DNA from: Pseudomonas alloputida
GTDB taxonomy: Bacteria > Pseudomonadota > Gammaproteobacteria > Pseudomonadales > Pseudomonadaceae
Direction: 5' to 3'
Length of the DNA stretch: 64,000 bases
Assembly (NCBI RefSeq): GCF_021283545.2
Contig: NZ_CP128540.1
Span: 3,011,501-3,075,500, forward strand
Below, piece after piece: positions 44,241 through 53,315 of the stretch. Position numbers and translations under genes: made by a program. The notes beneath the pieces were generated by a model. It saw only the letters and a list, made by a program, of their open reading frames with translations. It ran no database searches and was not told where the DNA came from. Position 1 is the first letter of the stretch; each line of letters opens with the position of its first letter.

Positions 44241-45899
44241 ATGATCGAGAGAGAGGCACCGTCCGAGAGGATCCTTCTTGGCGGTAAGGTGATTACCATG
44301 AGCCCAGATGCTGACTCGCAGGCTGAAGGGGTAATCATCAGAGGTGACAGGATCGTGAGGCTGATTCGCCGTGATGAGGTCGATCAGTTCCGCACTGAGA
44401 ACACTGTCGTCACAGACCTTGGGAATCGCACCCTCATGCCCGGGTTCGTAGATGTCCATGCTCATGCGGAAGTCGTGTGCAGGACGACTTTCAACACCAT
44501 CGATTGCCGTGCGCCGGAGTGCTCCTCAATCGCTGACGTCTGCAGCTTGTTTGCGAAAGCACGAGACGAGCGTGCTCCAGGCGAATGGATCGTTGGCCAA
44601 GGCAACCTGTTCTTTGATCGCAAACTCAAAGAAGGCCGTTTACCGAGCAAAGCCGAATTAGATGCCGTCAGTACTGAGCACCCCATCGCTATACGCGCCG
44701 GGGGGCATATTACCGTACTCAACAGCAAGGCTTTGGAAGTCGCTGGCATCGACAGAGATTATGTGGCGCCCGAGTTCAGCGTCACCGGCCTTCCTATCGT
44801 CGAGCGCGACGACAATGGCGACCCTACAGGGGTAGTCAAGGAAATGGATACGTTACTCCCCTTCCCTGGCTGCGATCGTGCAACCCTCAAGAGCGCACTC
44901 AAGGAAGGTCTGTTCGATTACTTCACCCGGTTCGGCGTAACAACAATTGGAGAGATCTCTGAGACCGTCGAGGGCATCCAGTGCATGGATGAGATGGCCT
45001 GTGAGGGAACACTGCCCGTGGCGATGCGCGTCTATATCTGGGCTCCGGGCACCATGGAGCTCGATGATGCCTGTAACTGGCGGAGCAAATTCGAGCTAAA
45101 AGCATCCGAGCACATGATCCGCATGCAAGGCATTAAGCTCTTCGCAGACGGCGGATTTTCGGCCAAAAGCGCTGCTGTCAGCTGCCCATACCTTGGGCTG
45201 AATGGCCAATGTGGCGAGATCGCATTTCCTAAGTACTTTTTCCGTCGTGCCTACGAGCAGTCCCAAAAGAGTGGGCTACAGCTGGCAGTCCACGCGAACG
45301 GTGATCGAGCTCAGGAGTGGCTGTGTGAATTAGTCCAGTCCATGGGTGGCGCCAGCAGCGGTCGCACACGCATGCGGATTGAGCACGCAGGCAACTTCAT
45401 GCCTAGGCAGAAAACTATGGAGGCCTGGGCAACAGCCGGCATCATCCCGGTACCCCAGCCGGTGTTCATCTACACCTTCGGGGAGTACTTCCCTGATTAC
45501 CTCGGTGATACCGGTCGCATTGGACGTTTCCCGTTCAAAGACCTGATTGCTCAAGGATGGCGACTGTCGGGTAGCTCTGATGTGTGGATCGGCTCGGAGC
45601 GAGAGGCTACAAACCCCCTCTTCAGTGTCTGGTGCTGCGTAAAGCGGGAGACCTACTCCGGTAACTACATCGATCCAGAGCAAGCAGTCACGCTGGAACA
45701 GGCCCTTCGCATGCATACCCTTGATGCCGCTGCGACCATGGGCGAAGACGATATCAGAGGAAGTATCACTCCAGGCAAACTTGCCGACATTATCGCGCTT
45801 GACCAAGATCCGTTTGAAGTTCCCGTAGATGATCTTAGAAAAATAAAAGTGGAATACGTACTCACACAAGGACGTACGGCTCTTAACCTTACCTGTTAA
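44241..45899 (+). CDS. YtcJ-like amidohydrolase
   Basis: The product of about 552 residues belongs to the amidohydrolase_3/YtcJ family. The N-terminal metal motif is GFVDVHAHAEV, a Lys-like carbamate region lies in GIKLFADGGF (about 300), and later metal His are in VHANGDRAQ (about 352) and MRIEHAG. ATG 44241 follows GGAG and is preferred over upstream codons. It hydrolyses C-N bonds in amides or heterocycles. It is followed by a microprotein-permease pair, so it probably acts on an imported nitrogen compound. Confidence 0.8.
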   Translation: MIEREAPSERILLGGKVITMSPDADSQAEGVIIRGDRIVRLIRRDEVDQFRTENTVVTDLGNRTLMPGFVDVHAHAEVVCRTTFNTIDCRAPECSSIADVCSLFAKARDERAPGEWIVGQGNLFFDRKLKEGRLPSKAELDAVSTEHPIAIRAGGHITVLNSKALEVAGIDRDYVAPEFSVTGLPIVERDDNGDPTGVVKEMDTLLPFPGCDRATLKSALKEGLFDYFTRFGVTTIGEISETVEGIQCMDEMACEGTLPVAMRVYIWAPGTMELDDACNWRSKFELKASEHMIRMQGIKLFADGGFSAKSAAVSCPYLGLNGQCGEIAFPKYFFRRAYEQSQKSGLQLAVHANGDRAQEWLCELVQSMGGASSGRTRMRIEHAGNFMPRQKTMEAWATAGIIPVPQPVFIYTFGEYFPDYLGDTGRIGRFPFKDLIAQGWRLSGSSDVWIGSEREATNPLFSVWCCVKRETYSGNYIDPEQAVTLEQALRMHTLDAAATMGEDDIRGSITPGKLADIIALDQDPFEVPVDDLRKIKVEYVLTQGRTALNLTC

Positions 45900-45910
45900 C
45901 TGCCAATTCG

Positions 45911-45930
45911 GCCGACCAGTAATGGTCGGC
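45911..45930 (+). terminator. Perfect hairpin after the amidohydrolase gene
   Basis: GCCGACCA and TGGTCGGC pair around GTAA, 11 bp after the stop. No T tract follows. The stem is nearly the same as that of the terminator at 40790. Confidence 0.6.
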
Positions 45931-45962
45931 TCTCACAAGAAAAGGTTGCAGGAGATTTAGAA

Positions 45963-46115
45963 ATGCGTGCATTACCGATCGAACTCGAAAGAAGAATTAG
46001 TTTGCTGGAGCAAGAGCAAAATCAAGGATCGGATTTTGATTCCGTTGCATGGTTTTGGCTCGTTGCGTTGGGCGTAGTATTCCCCGCAGCCGTTGCAGCG
46101 TGGGGGTGGGCATGA
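45963..46115 (+). CDS. Single-span membrane microprotein
   Basis: A 50-residue frame starts with ATG after AGGAGATTTAGAA, a strong ribosome site, and ends in the overlap ATGA with the permease start. It has a charged N-terminus (ELERRISLLEQEQ) and one membrane helix (about 28-50, FWLVALGVVFPAAVAAW). Small subunits accompany some sodium symporters but are not a usual part of NCS1 systems. The overlap makes stoichiometric synthesis with the permease likely. Confidence 0.7.
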   Translation: MRALPIELERRISLLEQEQNQGSDFDSVAWFWLVALGVVFPAAVAAWGWA

Positions 46116-47557
46116 GCAAGCAACATACGTTAGACGTTGCTGCGGACACATCCGCATGGCCTTTACTACCCGCTGAGCGAGTCTGGGGCAGTTGGCAGCT
46201 GTTGATTGCTCTCACGACGGCGGGCGCAGCAACCTGGTGCTACATCATTGGCGAATACGTTGGCTATTATCTGAATTTCAAGCAGGGCTTCGCAGCACTC
46301 ACTGCTGGCTGTATGTTTGGGATGTTGATCACTGTGCTCGCAGCCTTACCCATCTGTTGTCGATTTGGTGTTGACTCGATCGCATCCAGCAAGCCGGCGT
46401 TTGGCTCTAGGGGTTGGATAATCCCTGCAACTTTGCAATTCCTTTCGATCCTTGGCTGGAACTGCTTGCTGCTCATTTTCTTTGGGAAGTCGGCGGCTCA
46501 GTTCTTTGTCGCGGTCGGTCTTGCTACGCCGGATCAGAGTGGAATCATTGAACCTTGCGCAACCTTGTTCGCCTGTGTGCTGGTCATGCTCTTACTGATA
46601 AAAGGCTCTGGTGGGGTCGACAGAGTCGCCAAGATTCTCGTCGCTCACGTGTTCGTCGGCATATGGATGCTTTACATCATTGTCAACGAGCGTTGGGAAG
46701 ACCTGTCCCTGGCCAAGCCTGTGTACGCCTCCCCCGATCCGCTGTGGAACTTTGTGACAGGCCTGGAGCTCGGCATCGCGTCGTCTCTGTCTTGGTGGCC
46801 CTACGTTGGCGCCATGTCACGGATGGTTCCTAATGGAAGAAAAGCTGCCGTACCAGCGTTGATTGGCCTGGGCGGATCGGTTGCCGCGCTGAGCTTGATT
46901 GGTGTTGCGGGCGTTCTCGTGCTCAAGGTATCGGATCCTTCGGAATGGTTACGCACGGTGGGCGGGCCAACCTATGCGATCATTTCCCTTGCGTTTGTGA
47001 CCGCTGCGAACCTGGGCACCGCCGTAGCGGGTATCTACTGCTCGGCCCTGGGGCTGCGGCACTACAAAAAATTGGAGCAAATCTCATGGAAGGTCTTGCT
47101 GCTGGTGGTGATTACACCTATAGCCGTTATTGGCCTAGCCATTCCTAATTTGTTCTTCAGCAACTTCTCCACCTTCTTAGCATTCATTGGCGTAGGGTTC
47201 GCGCCGCTGTGTGGCATTCAAATCATTGACTACTACTTGCTGCGTCGGGGCAAGATCAATGTTCGAGGCCTGTTTGACGAAAGCGAGCCCAGCTACCGAT
47301 ACTGGAAAGGCTTCAATCCAGCCGCTGTGTTTGGCATGATTGCTGGTATTGCCACCTACATTTACGTCCTGAACCCGCTTACCTACACGTCCAACTACCC
47401 TTACCCGCTGGTTCCAGCCTCTGTTCTGGCCGCTGGCGTAGCAAGCCTTGTTTTCCTGATTGTTACTCGGATCATTGTTATCCCTTCTGGCAAAGGCGGC
47501 TATGACCACTCAGAGAAAACCTTCCAGCCTGAAGAGCACACTACCCCTCAGATCTAA
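46112..47557 (+). CDS. NCS1-family nucleobase/hydantoin-type permease
   Basis: The product is 481 residues with about 12 membrane helices. The pattern near the N-terminus (VWGSWQLLIALTTAGAATWCYIIG) and the SLSWWPYVGAMSRM segment in the middle fit cytosine/hydantoin permeases of the NCS1 family. It would import a nitrogen heterocycle by ion symport. It is coupled to the microprotein in front and lies behind the amidohydrolase. The substrate cannot be named. Confidence 0.85.
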   Translation: MSKQHTLDVAADTSAWPLLPAERVWGSWQLLIALTTAGAATWCYIIGEYVGYYLNFKQGFAALTAGCMFGMLITVLAALPICCRFGVDSIASSKPAFGSRGWIIPATLQFLSILGWNCLLLIFFGKSAAQFFVAVGLATPDQSGIIEPCATLFACVLVMLLLIKGSGGVDRVAKILVAHVFVGIWMLYIIVNERWEDLSLAKPVYASPDPLWNFVTGLELGIASSLSWWPYVGAMSRMVPNGRKAAVPALIGLGGSVAALSLIGVAGVLVLKVSDPSEWLRTVGGPTYAIISLAFVTAANLGTAVAGIYCSALGLRHYKKLEQISWKVLLLVVITPIAVIGLAIPNLFFSNFSTFLAFIGVGFAPLCGIQIIDYYLLRRGKINVRGLFDESEPSYRYWKGFNPAAVFGMIAGIATYIYVLNPLTYTSNYPYPLVPASVLAAGVASLVFLIVTRIIVIPSGKGGYDHSEKTFQPEEHTTPQI

Positions 47558-47568
47558 TTAAGCGCCAA

Positions 47569-47591
47569 GCCCGCCACTCCAAGTGGCGGGC
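47569..47591 (+). terminator. Perfect 10-bp GC-rich hairpin
   Basis: GCCCGCCACT and AGTGGCGGGC pair around CCA, 12 bp after the permease stop. No T run follows; it may protect the transcript or weaken readthrough into the SnoaL-like gene. Confidence 0.6.
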
Positions 47592-47621
47592 ACACTGCAT
47601 TTCAATACATTCGGAGGTTGC

Positions 47622-47987
47622 ATGACTGGTATTACCGTTGCTTTGATTGATGAGATCGTTGAAGCATTTAATCGGCACGACATCGAAAAAATTCTCACTT
47701 ATTTCAGTGATGATGGTGAGATGGTCAGCGCAAGTGGCAACCAAGGTCGTGGATCAAGTTTCAAAGGTAAAGAAAGCATTGAGGCCGCACTGCGATCGCG
47801 GTTCACGGCCTGCCCAGATATCCAGTGGGTGGATGGGGAAACCTGGGTTAACGGCAGCAAAGCCGTATCAGAGTTCCGGGTCGTCGCCAATCTTCCAGAT
47901 GGGAGCAAGCTCAACACGCTTGGTTGCGATCTGTGGGAATTTGCAAATGGGAAAATCGTAAAAAAGGACACGTACTACAAGCAGTAG
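47622..47987 (+). CDS. SnoaL/NTF2-like protein
   Basis: The 121-residue protein has the NTF2-like cone fold pattern (IVEAFNRHDIEKILTYFSDDGEM near the N-terminus and GRGSSFKGKESI). ATG 47622 follows GGAGG. Such domains serve as hydrolases, isomerases or hydratases, or bind small hydrophobic molecules. It is the last gene of the locus and is followed by a 9-bp hairpin at 48006. Confidence 0.75.
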   Translation: MTGITVALIDEIVEAFNRHDIEKILTYFSDDGEMVSASGNQGRGSSFKGKESIEAALRSRFTACPDIQWVDGETWVNGSKAVSEFRVVANLPDGSKLNTLGCDLWEFANGKIVKKDTYYKQ

Positions 47988-48005
47988 TTCATGTGCGCAG
48001 GCGCA

Positions 48006-48029
48006 AACTGGCCCGCAAGGGGGCCAGTT
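48006..48029. terminator. 9-bp hairpin between convergent genes
   Basis: AACTGGCCC and GGGCCAGTT pair around a 6-nt loop, between the SnoaL-like and pgi genes, with no T tract. Confidence 0.55.
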
Positions 48030-48065
48030 CGTGGTTCATGACAAAGAATGCACGCCCACGCTGTG

Positions 48066-49733
48066 TCAGCCGCGATGACGATTGCGGAAATAAGCTACAA
48101 GGCCTGCTGTGGATGCGTCATCACCGGGCTCTGCGCCTTGACCTAGTAATTGTTCATAGACGTTCTTGCCAAGCTCTTTGCCCAATTCCACTCCCCATTG
48201 GTCAAAGGAGTTGATCCCCCATACCACACCCTGGACGAATACCTTGTGCTCATAGAGCGCCACTAGGGCACCGAGCCGATTCGGGCTGATCATGTCCATG
48301 ACCAGCGTGTTACTCGGGCGGTTGCCAGGAATTACTTTGTGAGGGGCAAGCCGTTGCACCTCACCCTCTGTCATCCCCTTCGCTCGCAATTCAGCTTCGG
48401 CCTCGGCGTGAGTCTTGCCAACCATCAGTGCCTGGCTCTGGGACAAACAATTGGCGTATAGCCATTGCTGGTGATCTGCAACGGGATTGTGACTCACCAC
48501 TGGAACGATGAAGTCCGCAGGAATAAGAGGCGTGCCTTGGTGCAAGAGCTGATGGTAAGCATGCTGCCCGTTACATCCAACACCTCCCCAGATCACAGGG
48601 CCAGTTGTGCAGGTAACGGGCCGACCGTCACGCTGGACGCTCTTTCCATTCGACTCCATATCCAGTTGCTGGAGGTGCTTCACAAAATTTCGCAGGTAGT
48701 GGTCATAAGGCAGGAAGGCGTAGGTCTGGGCGCCCCAAAAATTGTGATACCAGATGCCCAGCATCGCGAGGATGACCGGCATGTTCTCCTCGAATGGCGC
48801 CTCCTGGAAATGCCGATCCATTGCGTAGGCCCCCCCCAGCATATCCTTGAAATTCGACATCCCAATTGCGAGCGCAATGGGTAGCCCTATTGACGACCAC
48901 AGCGAGTAACGGCCCCCTACCCAATCCCACATCGGAAAGACGTTTTTCTCGCGGATGCCAAAATCGACCGCCGCCTGGCGGTTACTGGTGACGGCAATGA
49001 AATGCCGATACAGCCGCTCACTACTCCCTCCTTTCGCCAGATACCATTCGCGCGCGGCTTGGGCATTTTTCAGGGTTTCCAGGGTGCCAAAAGTCTTGCT
49101 GGAGATGATGAAGAGCGTGGTTTCAGGATTGAGCCGCGCGGTGAGCTCACAGAACTCACTGCCATCGATGTTCGCCAGGTAGTGGCACCGCACGCCTGAC
49201 TGATGTGTGTACGGTAGGAGCGCCTCAGAGACCAGTTGCGGCCCTAAGTAGGATCCGCCAATGCCGATGTTCACCACATCGGTGATAGCTTTATCACTGT
49301 ACCCGCGCCAGAGCTGATGATGAATGCGACCGACGATGTCGGTCATCTGCGCGAGTGCACCATGGACGTCATGCATGACGTTATGCCCGCCGACTTCCAA
49401 AACCTCTCCAACCGGCCGACGTAATGCGGTGTGAAGAACTGGGCGTTTCTCCGACTGGTTGAACTGCTCCCCCCGGACTACCTGCTGGATCGCTTCGCTC
49501 ACGCCTGTCTCTCGCGCAAGCTTGACTAACAGCTTCCTTGTCTCGGCGGAGATCAAGTTTTTCGAGTAGTCCAAGAACAGGCCGCAGCTGGAAAGTGAAA
49601 ACTCTGAGAATCGCCCCGGGTCGGCACTGAAGGCTTCGCGCATCCTGAAGCCATCCATTGCCGCACGATGGTGGGTGAGCGCTTGCCAGGCGGACAGAGA
49701 AGTAACGTCTGGAACATGATGCTGTTGGAACAT
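48066..49733 (-). CDS. pgi: Glucose-6-phosphate isomerase
   Basis: The 555-residue protein has the phosphoglucose isomerase signatures [12 protein letters not shown] (about 150), [10 protein letters not shown] (about 208) and the C-terminal [18 protein letters not shown]. The length is the usual one for Pseudomonas Pgi. ATG 49733 is chosen because the frame upstream lacks similarity. It interconverts glucose 6-phosphate and fructose 6-phosphate. It lies 76 bp behind the broken zwf gene on the same strand, as a probable second copy beside the core chromosomal genes. Confidence 0.9.
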   Translation of the reverse strand: MFQQHHVPDVTSLSAWQALTHHRAAMDGFRMREAFSADPGRFSEFSLSSCGLFLDYSKNLISAETRKLLVKLARETGVSEAIQQVVRGEQFNQSEKRPVLHTALRRPVGEVLEVGGHNVMHDVHGALAQMTDIVGRIHHQLWRGYSDKAITDVVNIGIGGSYLGPQLVSEALLPYTHQSGVRCHYLANIDGSEFCELTARLNPETTLFIISSKTFGTLETLKNAQAAREWYLAKGGSSERLYRHFIAVTSNRQAAVDFGIREKNVFPMWDWVGGRYSLWSSIGLPIALAIGMSNFKDMLGGAYAMDRHFQEAPFEENMPVILAMLGIWYHNFWGAQTYAFLPYDHYLRNFVKHLQQLDMESNGKSVQRDGRPVTCTTGPVIWGGVGCNGQHAYHQLLHQGTPLIPADFIVPVVSHNPVADHQQWLYANCLSQSQALMVGKTHAEAEAELRAKGMTEGEVQRLAPHKVIPGNRPSNTLVMDMISPNRLGALVALYEHKVFVQGVVWGINSFDQWGVELGKELGKNVYEQLLGQGAEPGDDASTAGLVAYFRNRHRG

Positions 49734-49809
49734 GGTTATAGCTTCCTTCGCGGAGACAGATAGCGCCATGCTGAGCATGGGCCATTCGAAATCGATTCCT
49801 TGCCTTGAT

Positions 49810-51279
49810 CTAGAAGTCGCCGTACCAGCTGCGCCCATCTCTTGCCATCATGGCTATGCTTGCGGATGGCCCCCAGCTACCGGCCTGGTATGGCCTAGGG
49901 CGATCGCCCTGTTGCTGCCATCCAGAAATCAGCTGGTCGCACCATGTCCAGGCATGTTCAATCTCATCCTTGCGTACAAACAGATTTTGGTTGCCCTGCA
50001 TGACCTCCAGAAGCAGCCGCTCGTAGGCGTCAGGGATTCGATTGCGACCCGGAGCGCTGGCTAGATTCAACTGAAGCGGCCCTCCTCGCAGTTGCATCCC
50101 TCTGTCCAGACCTTGCTCCTTGGTCATTACCTGAAGCTCGATGCTTTCGTTCGGCTGCAGGCGGATGATGAGCTTGTTACCCACCAGAGGGCGCTGAGCG
50201 GGAGCGAAGATGTAGTGAGGTGGTGCTTTGAAATGGAGGACAATCTGTGACTGCTTCTCTGACATCCGCTTACCCGTCCGCAGGTAAAACGGCATACCTG
50301 CCCATCGCCAATTTCGCACCTCAACTCGCATCGCAACGAATGTCTCAGTATCGCTCTGAGCATTCGCATTCTCTTCTTCCAGGTAGCCCGGCAAAACTCA
50401 CCCCAACGAATTACCTGCAACGTACTGCCCACAAACGACGCTGTCGCTCAACTGCGCAAGCCCAATTGGAACCAGCGCTTTGAGTACTTTCACTTTTCCG
50501 TCCCGAATGCTGTCTGCGGATAGGTCGCTCGGGGGATCCATGGCGATCAGGCACAGTAGCTGGAGAAGATGATTCTGGAGCATGTCCCGCAACTGCCCGG
50601 CTTTGTCGAAATAGCCCCAACGCCCCTCAATACCGACCTCCTCGGCCACGGTGATCTCGACATGCGAAATGTGGTGTTGATTCCACTGGGTCTCAAACAA
50701 GCTATTGGCAAACCGCAAAGCCACGAGGTTCTGCACAGTTTCTTTGCCCAGGTAATGGTCTATCCGATAGGTACGATCCTCGGGGAAAAATTTCGCGACC
50801 GCCTCGTTGACAACGCGAGAGGATGCGAGGTCGTGACCGATCGGTTTCTCCAAGACTACCCTGGTACGCTCGGCGAGCCCGGCGCTTGCCAACCCTGCAC
50901 AGATTCCACCGTACAAGAATGCCGGCGTGGCGAAGTAGGCGATCAACTGACCACCCTCACCTAGTCGTTCTGCCAACTGTCCATAGTCGTGCTGCTGAGT
51001 GAAATCCAGGCACTGATACGCAATGCGATCCACCAAGCGCCCAATGACTTCTTCGTCTTGCTCGTGCAAAGGCACGTGTTTACGTAGTTGCTCAACGATC
51101 CGGTTGACCTGAACTAGCCCCTCTCCTGCACTGGAATCCAAGGCGAGCACGCGGATTCCAGCACAAAGCAAGGCGGCACGATCCAGCTGGTAGAGCGCAG
51201 GGAATAGCTTTCGCAGGGCGAGGTCGCCCAGTGCACCAAAGATCATCAAGGTGCAGGGTTCAACTGTCATAGTCTTCAT
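49810..51279 (-). pseudogene. zwf: Glucose-6-phosphate 1-dehydrogenase, interrupted by in-frame TGA
   Basis: The frame encodes Zwf in one reading frame: the N-terminal part has [12 protein letters not shown] and the active site RIDHYLGKE, and the C-terminal part has [18 protein letters not shown] and [10 protein letters not shown] single TGA at 50398-50400 breaks it, directly between NSLG and VLPGY. Both parts are in the same frame, so this is a nonsense codon and not a frameshift; a CGA codon would restore it. The total length of about 489 codons is normal. The enzyme feeds the pentose-phosphate and Entner-Doudoroff routes. The split product should be inactive unless readthrough occurs. Confidence 0.8.
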
Positions 51280-51391
51280 AATGAATCATCATGGAAGCAG
51301 TCATGCCGAAGCAGGAGTCTGCCTAGGCGAGATAGCAGCGCCTCAAGGGATCGAGGTCAGACACGAAAAGGGGCCGACCTCAATCTCAGGA

Positions 51392-52534
51392 TCAATGGGC
51401 TGCCTGCGTGCGAAGCGAAGCTTTTTGATCGGGTCGGGTAAGACCAGGTTGCTCGACTTTGATGAAGCAAGCCAGGACGAAAGCCAGGAGATACAAGCCG
51501 GCGAACGTCCAAACAACAGCGGCAGCTCCCCAAAGTGCCATGATCACCCCCACCAGACCTGGCGCCATGAAGTGACTCAGCCCCGCCGATAGATTGTGTG
51601 CAGAAACCGCTGCACCCTTGTGTTCTGGCTCCAGAGCTGGGAACAAGGCAGACATGGGAACAAAGCCGGAGATGGTTACACCCAAGAGTGCGGACACGCC
51701 CATTCCTACCCATACGTTGCCTTTGAACATTTCTGGCAGGTAGAAAAAGGCCAAGGCCGATACAGCGCATCCCAGACAGCCGACAACGCGGACAACTTTC
51801 AGCCAGCCGATCCGGTCACCTACATTGCCCCACAGGACGTTCGTGAAAACCGCAGTGACGCTGAGCATTGCCCAAATTCGCAGCCACTGCTCGATGGTGT
51901 AGCCAAACTCGTCCGTGAACACCAACGGCATGAAAACCACAAAACCGAACAGCGATAGCTGATTGATGATCCTGACAATCACCGCCAATGTGACGTTGCG
52001 ATTGGAGTAAAGGATGGTGATGGCTTTGGAGAGCTCGCTGAGCTTTTTGCGCGGCACTCGGGGCGCCGAAGCGCTCCGTACGCCCATTTTCAAAAACACT
52101 AACACCACACCAGACAATGCTACCCAGGCGAGCGCCATCCACAGCGTACCCATGTAGCCAAGGATTGGGATAGTGATGCTAGGGATGAATGAACCGAAGA
52201 CACCCAGCCCTAAAGCAAACATTGTCCAAAACCAGCCCATGGCTGAGGCCATCCGCTCCGGAGAAACCACCATGGTGATCCAGACGACAAAGCCATAGAT
52301 GAACATGGGATAGCTGATACCCCGAATGCCGTAGGCTGCGAGCATAACTGCGAAGTTCTTCTCCGCGAGGCCAAATGCTAGGAACATCACATGGAACAGG
52401 AGCCACAGAAAGACCCCTGCGAACATGAGGCGCTTGGGATGCCAGACTTCCGCCAAGACGCCGGATAGCCAGGATGCGATCGCAACGTAACCGTCCGGCC
52501 AACTCACCTTCCTGACCCCGACGCCAAAGGCGAT
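51392..52534 (-). pseudogene. MFS transporter truncated at its 5' end by IS66
   Basis: The frame encodes most of an RbtT/DalT-type polyol transporter, recognised from VAIASWLSGVLAEVW onward, and ends normally with a cytoplasmic tail. The expected first membrane helices are missing; the first 20 codons read through unrelated sequence and the IS66 end. The lost 5' part is not found beyond the IS, so a deletion accompanied or followed the insertion. It lies upstream of zwf and pgi on the same strand and may once have imported a sugar for them. A related intact gene is at 28713. Confidence 0.75.
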
Positions 52535-52562
52535 GGTGTCCACCTAATTTAAGTGGACACCA
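52534..52562. repeat. Palindromic left end of the IS66 element
   Basis: TGGTGTCCAC and GTGGACACCA are perfect inverted copies around CTAATTTAA. The far end of the element (about 54859-54866) reads TAAGTGGAC, the inverse of GTCCACTTA. The exact boundary base and target duplication could not be fixed. Confidence 0.55.
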
Positions 52563-52589
52563 TTTCTAGCCTTTTAAGCGGGTCTTTCC

Positions 52590-52922
52590 ATGCAGTCACA
52601 ACGCCGTTCCTATTCAAAATCCTTCAAGGCCCAAGTTGTCCAAGAGTGCGCCCAGCCCGGCGCATCGATTGCCAGCGTCGCGCAGAAGCACAGCCTTAAC
52701 GCGAACCTCGTACATAAATGGATTAGGGTACTCACGAACAAAACTATGGCGCTGCAACCTGCTTTCATTCCAGTGCCCTTGCCGCTAGCCGGAGGACATT
52801 CGCAGGCAGCTTCATCAAGTATCTGCATTGAAATCCAGCACCCGCGTGGCACCGTCAAAGTGAACTGGCCGACCGAAAGCGCTGTCGCCTGTGCCACCTT
52901 TCTGCGAGACCTGTTGGAATGA
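52590..52922 (+). CDS. tnpA: IS66 TnpA-like protein
   Basis: The 110-residue protein has an N-terminal helix-turn-helix, SYSKSFKAQVVQECAQPGAS then VAQKHSLNANLVHKWI, typical of IS66 TnpA (IS3-type HTH). It helps transposition together with TnpB and TnpC. Its stop overlaps the tnpB start by 4 bp. Confidence 0.85.
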   Translation: MQSQRRSYSKSFKAQVVQECAQPGASIASVAQKHSLNANLVHKWIRVLTNKTMALQPAFIPVPLPLAGGHSQAASSSICIEIQHPRGTVKVNWPTESAVACATFLRDLLE

Positions 52923-53254
52923 TTCGGATCGATGCCATCTGGCTTGCCACCGAGCCTATGGACATGCGCGCCGGTACCGAGACCGCGCTGGCCAGGGTGA
53001 TCGCGGTGTTCGGTGTGGCGAAGCCGCACTGCGCATACCTCTTCGCTAATCGCCGTGCCAACCGAATGAAAGTCTTGGTGCATGACGGTGTGGGCATTTG
53101 GCTGGCAGCGCGACGATTGAACCAAGGCAAGTTTCATTGGCCCGGCATCCGTCACGGATCGGAAGTCGAACTCGATAACGAGCAACTTCAAGCCTTGGTA
53201 CTGGGTTTGCCGTGGCAGCGGGTCGGCGCAGGCAGCGCGATCACAGTGCTTTAG
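52919..53254 (+). CDS. tnpB: IS66 TnpB protein
   Basis: The 111-residue protein matches the IS66 Orf2-like family, with IWLATEPMDMRAGTETALARV near the start and NRRANRMKVLVHDGVGIWLAARRLNQGKFHWP cut here to its key parts NRRANRMKVL and GIWLAARRLNQGKFHWP. Function within transposition is accessory and not fully known. Confidence 0.85.
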   Translation: MIRIDAIWLATEPMDMRAGTETALARVIAVFGVAKPHCAYLFANRRANRMKVLVHDGVGIWLAARRLNQGKFHWPGIRHGSEVELDNEQLQALVLGLPWQRVGAGSAITVL

Positions 53255-53315
53255 CCCCTGCCATTAGCCCATCGGTTTATCGCTGTTGACGACCTGCTCT
53301 GACACAATCAGCGGC

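Noticed and set aside
49810..50394. C-terminal zwf frame as a separate gene
   Set aside because: It starts only at a TTG 3 bp after the TGA and continues the same reading frame of Zwf, so it is part of one interrupted gene.
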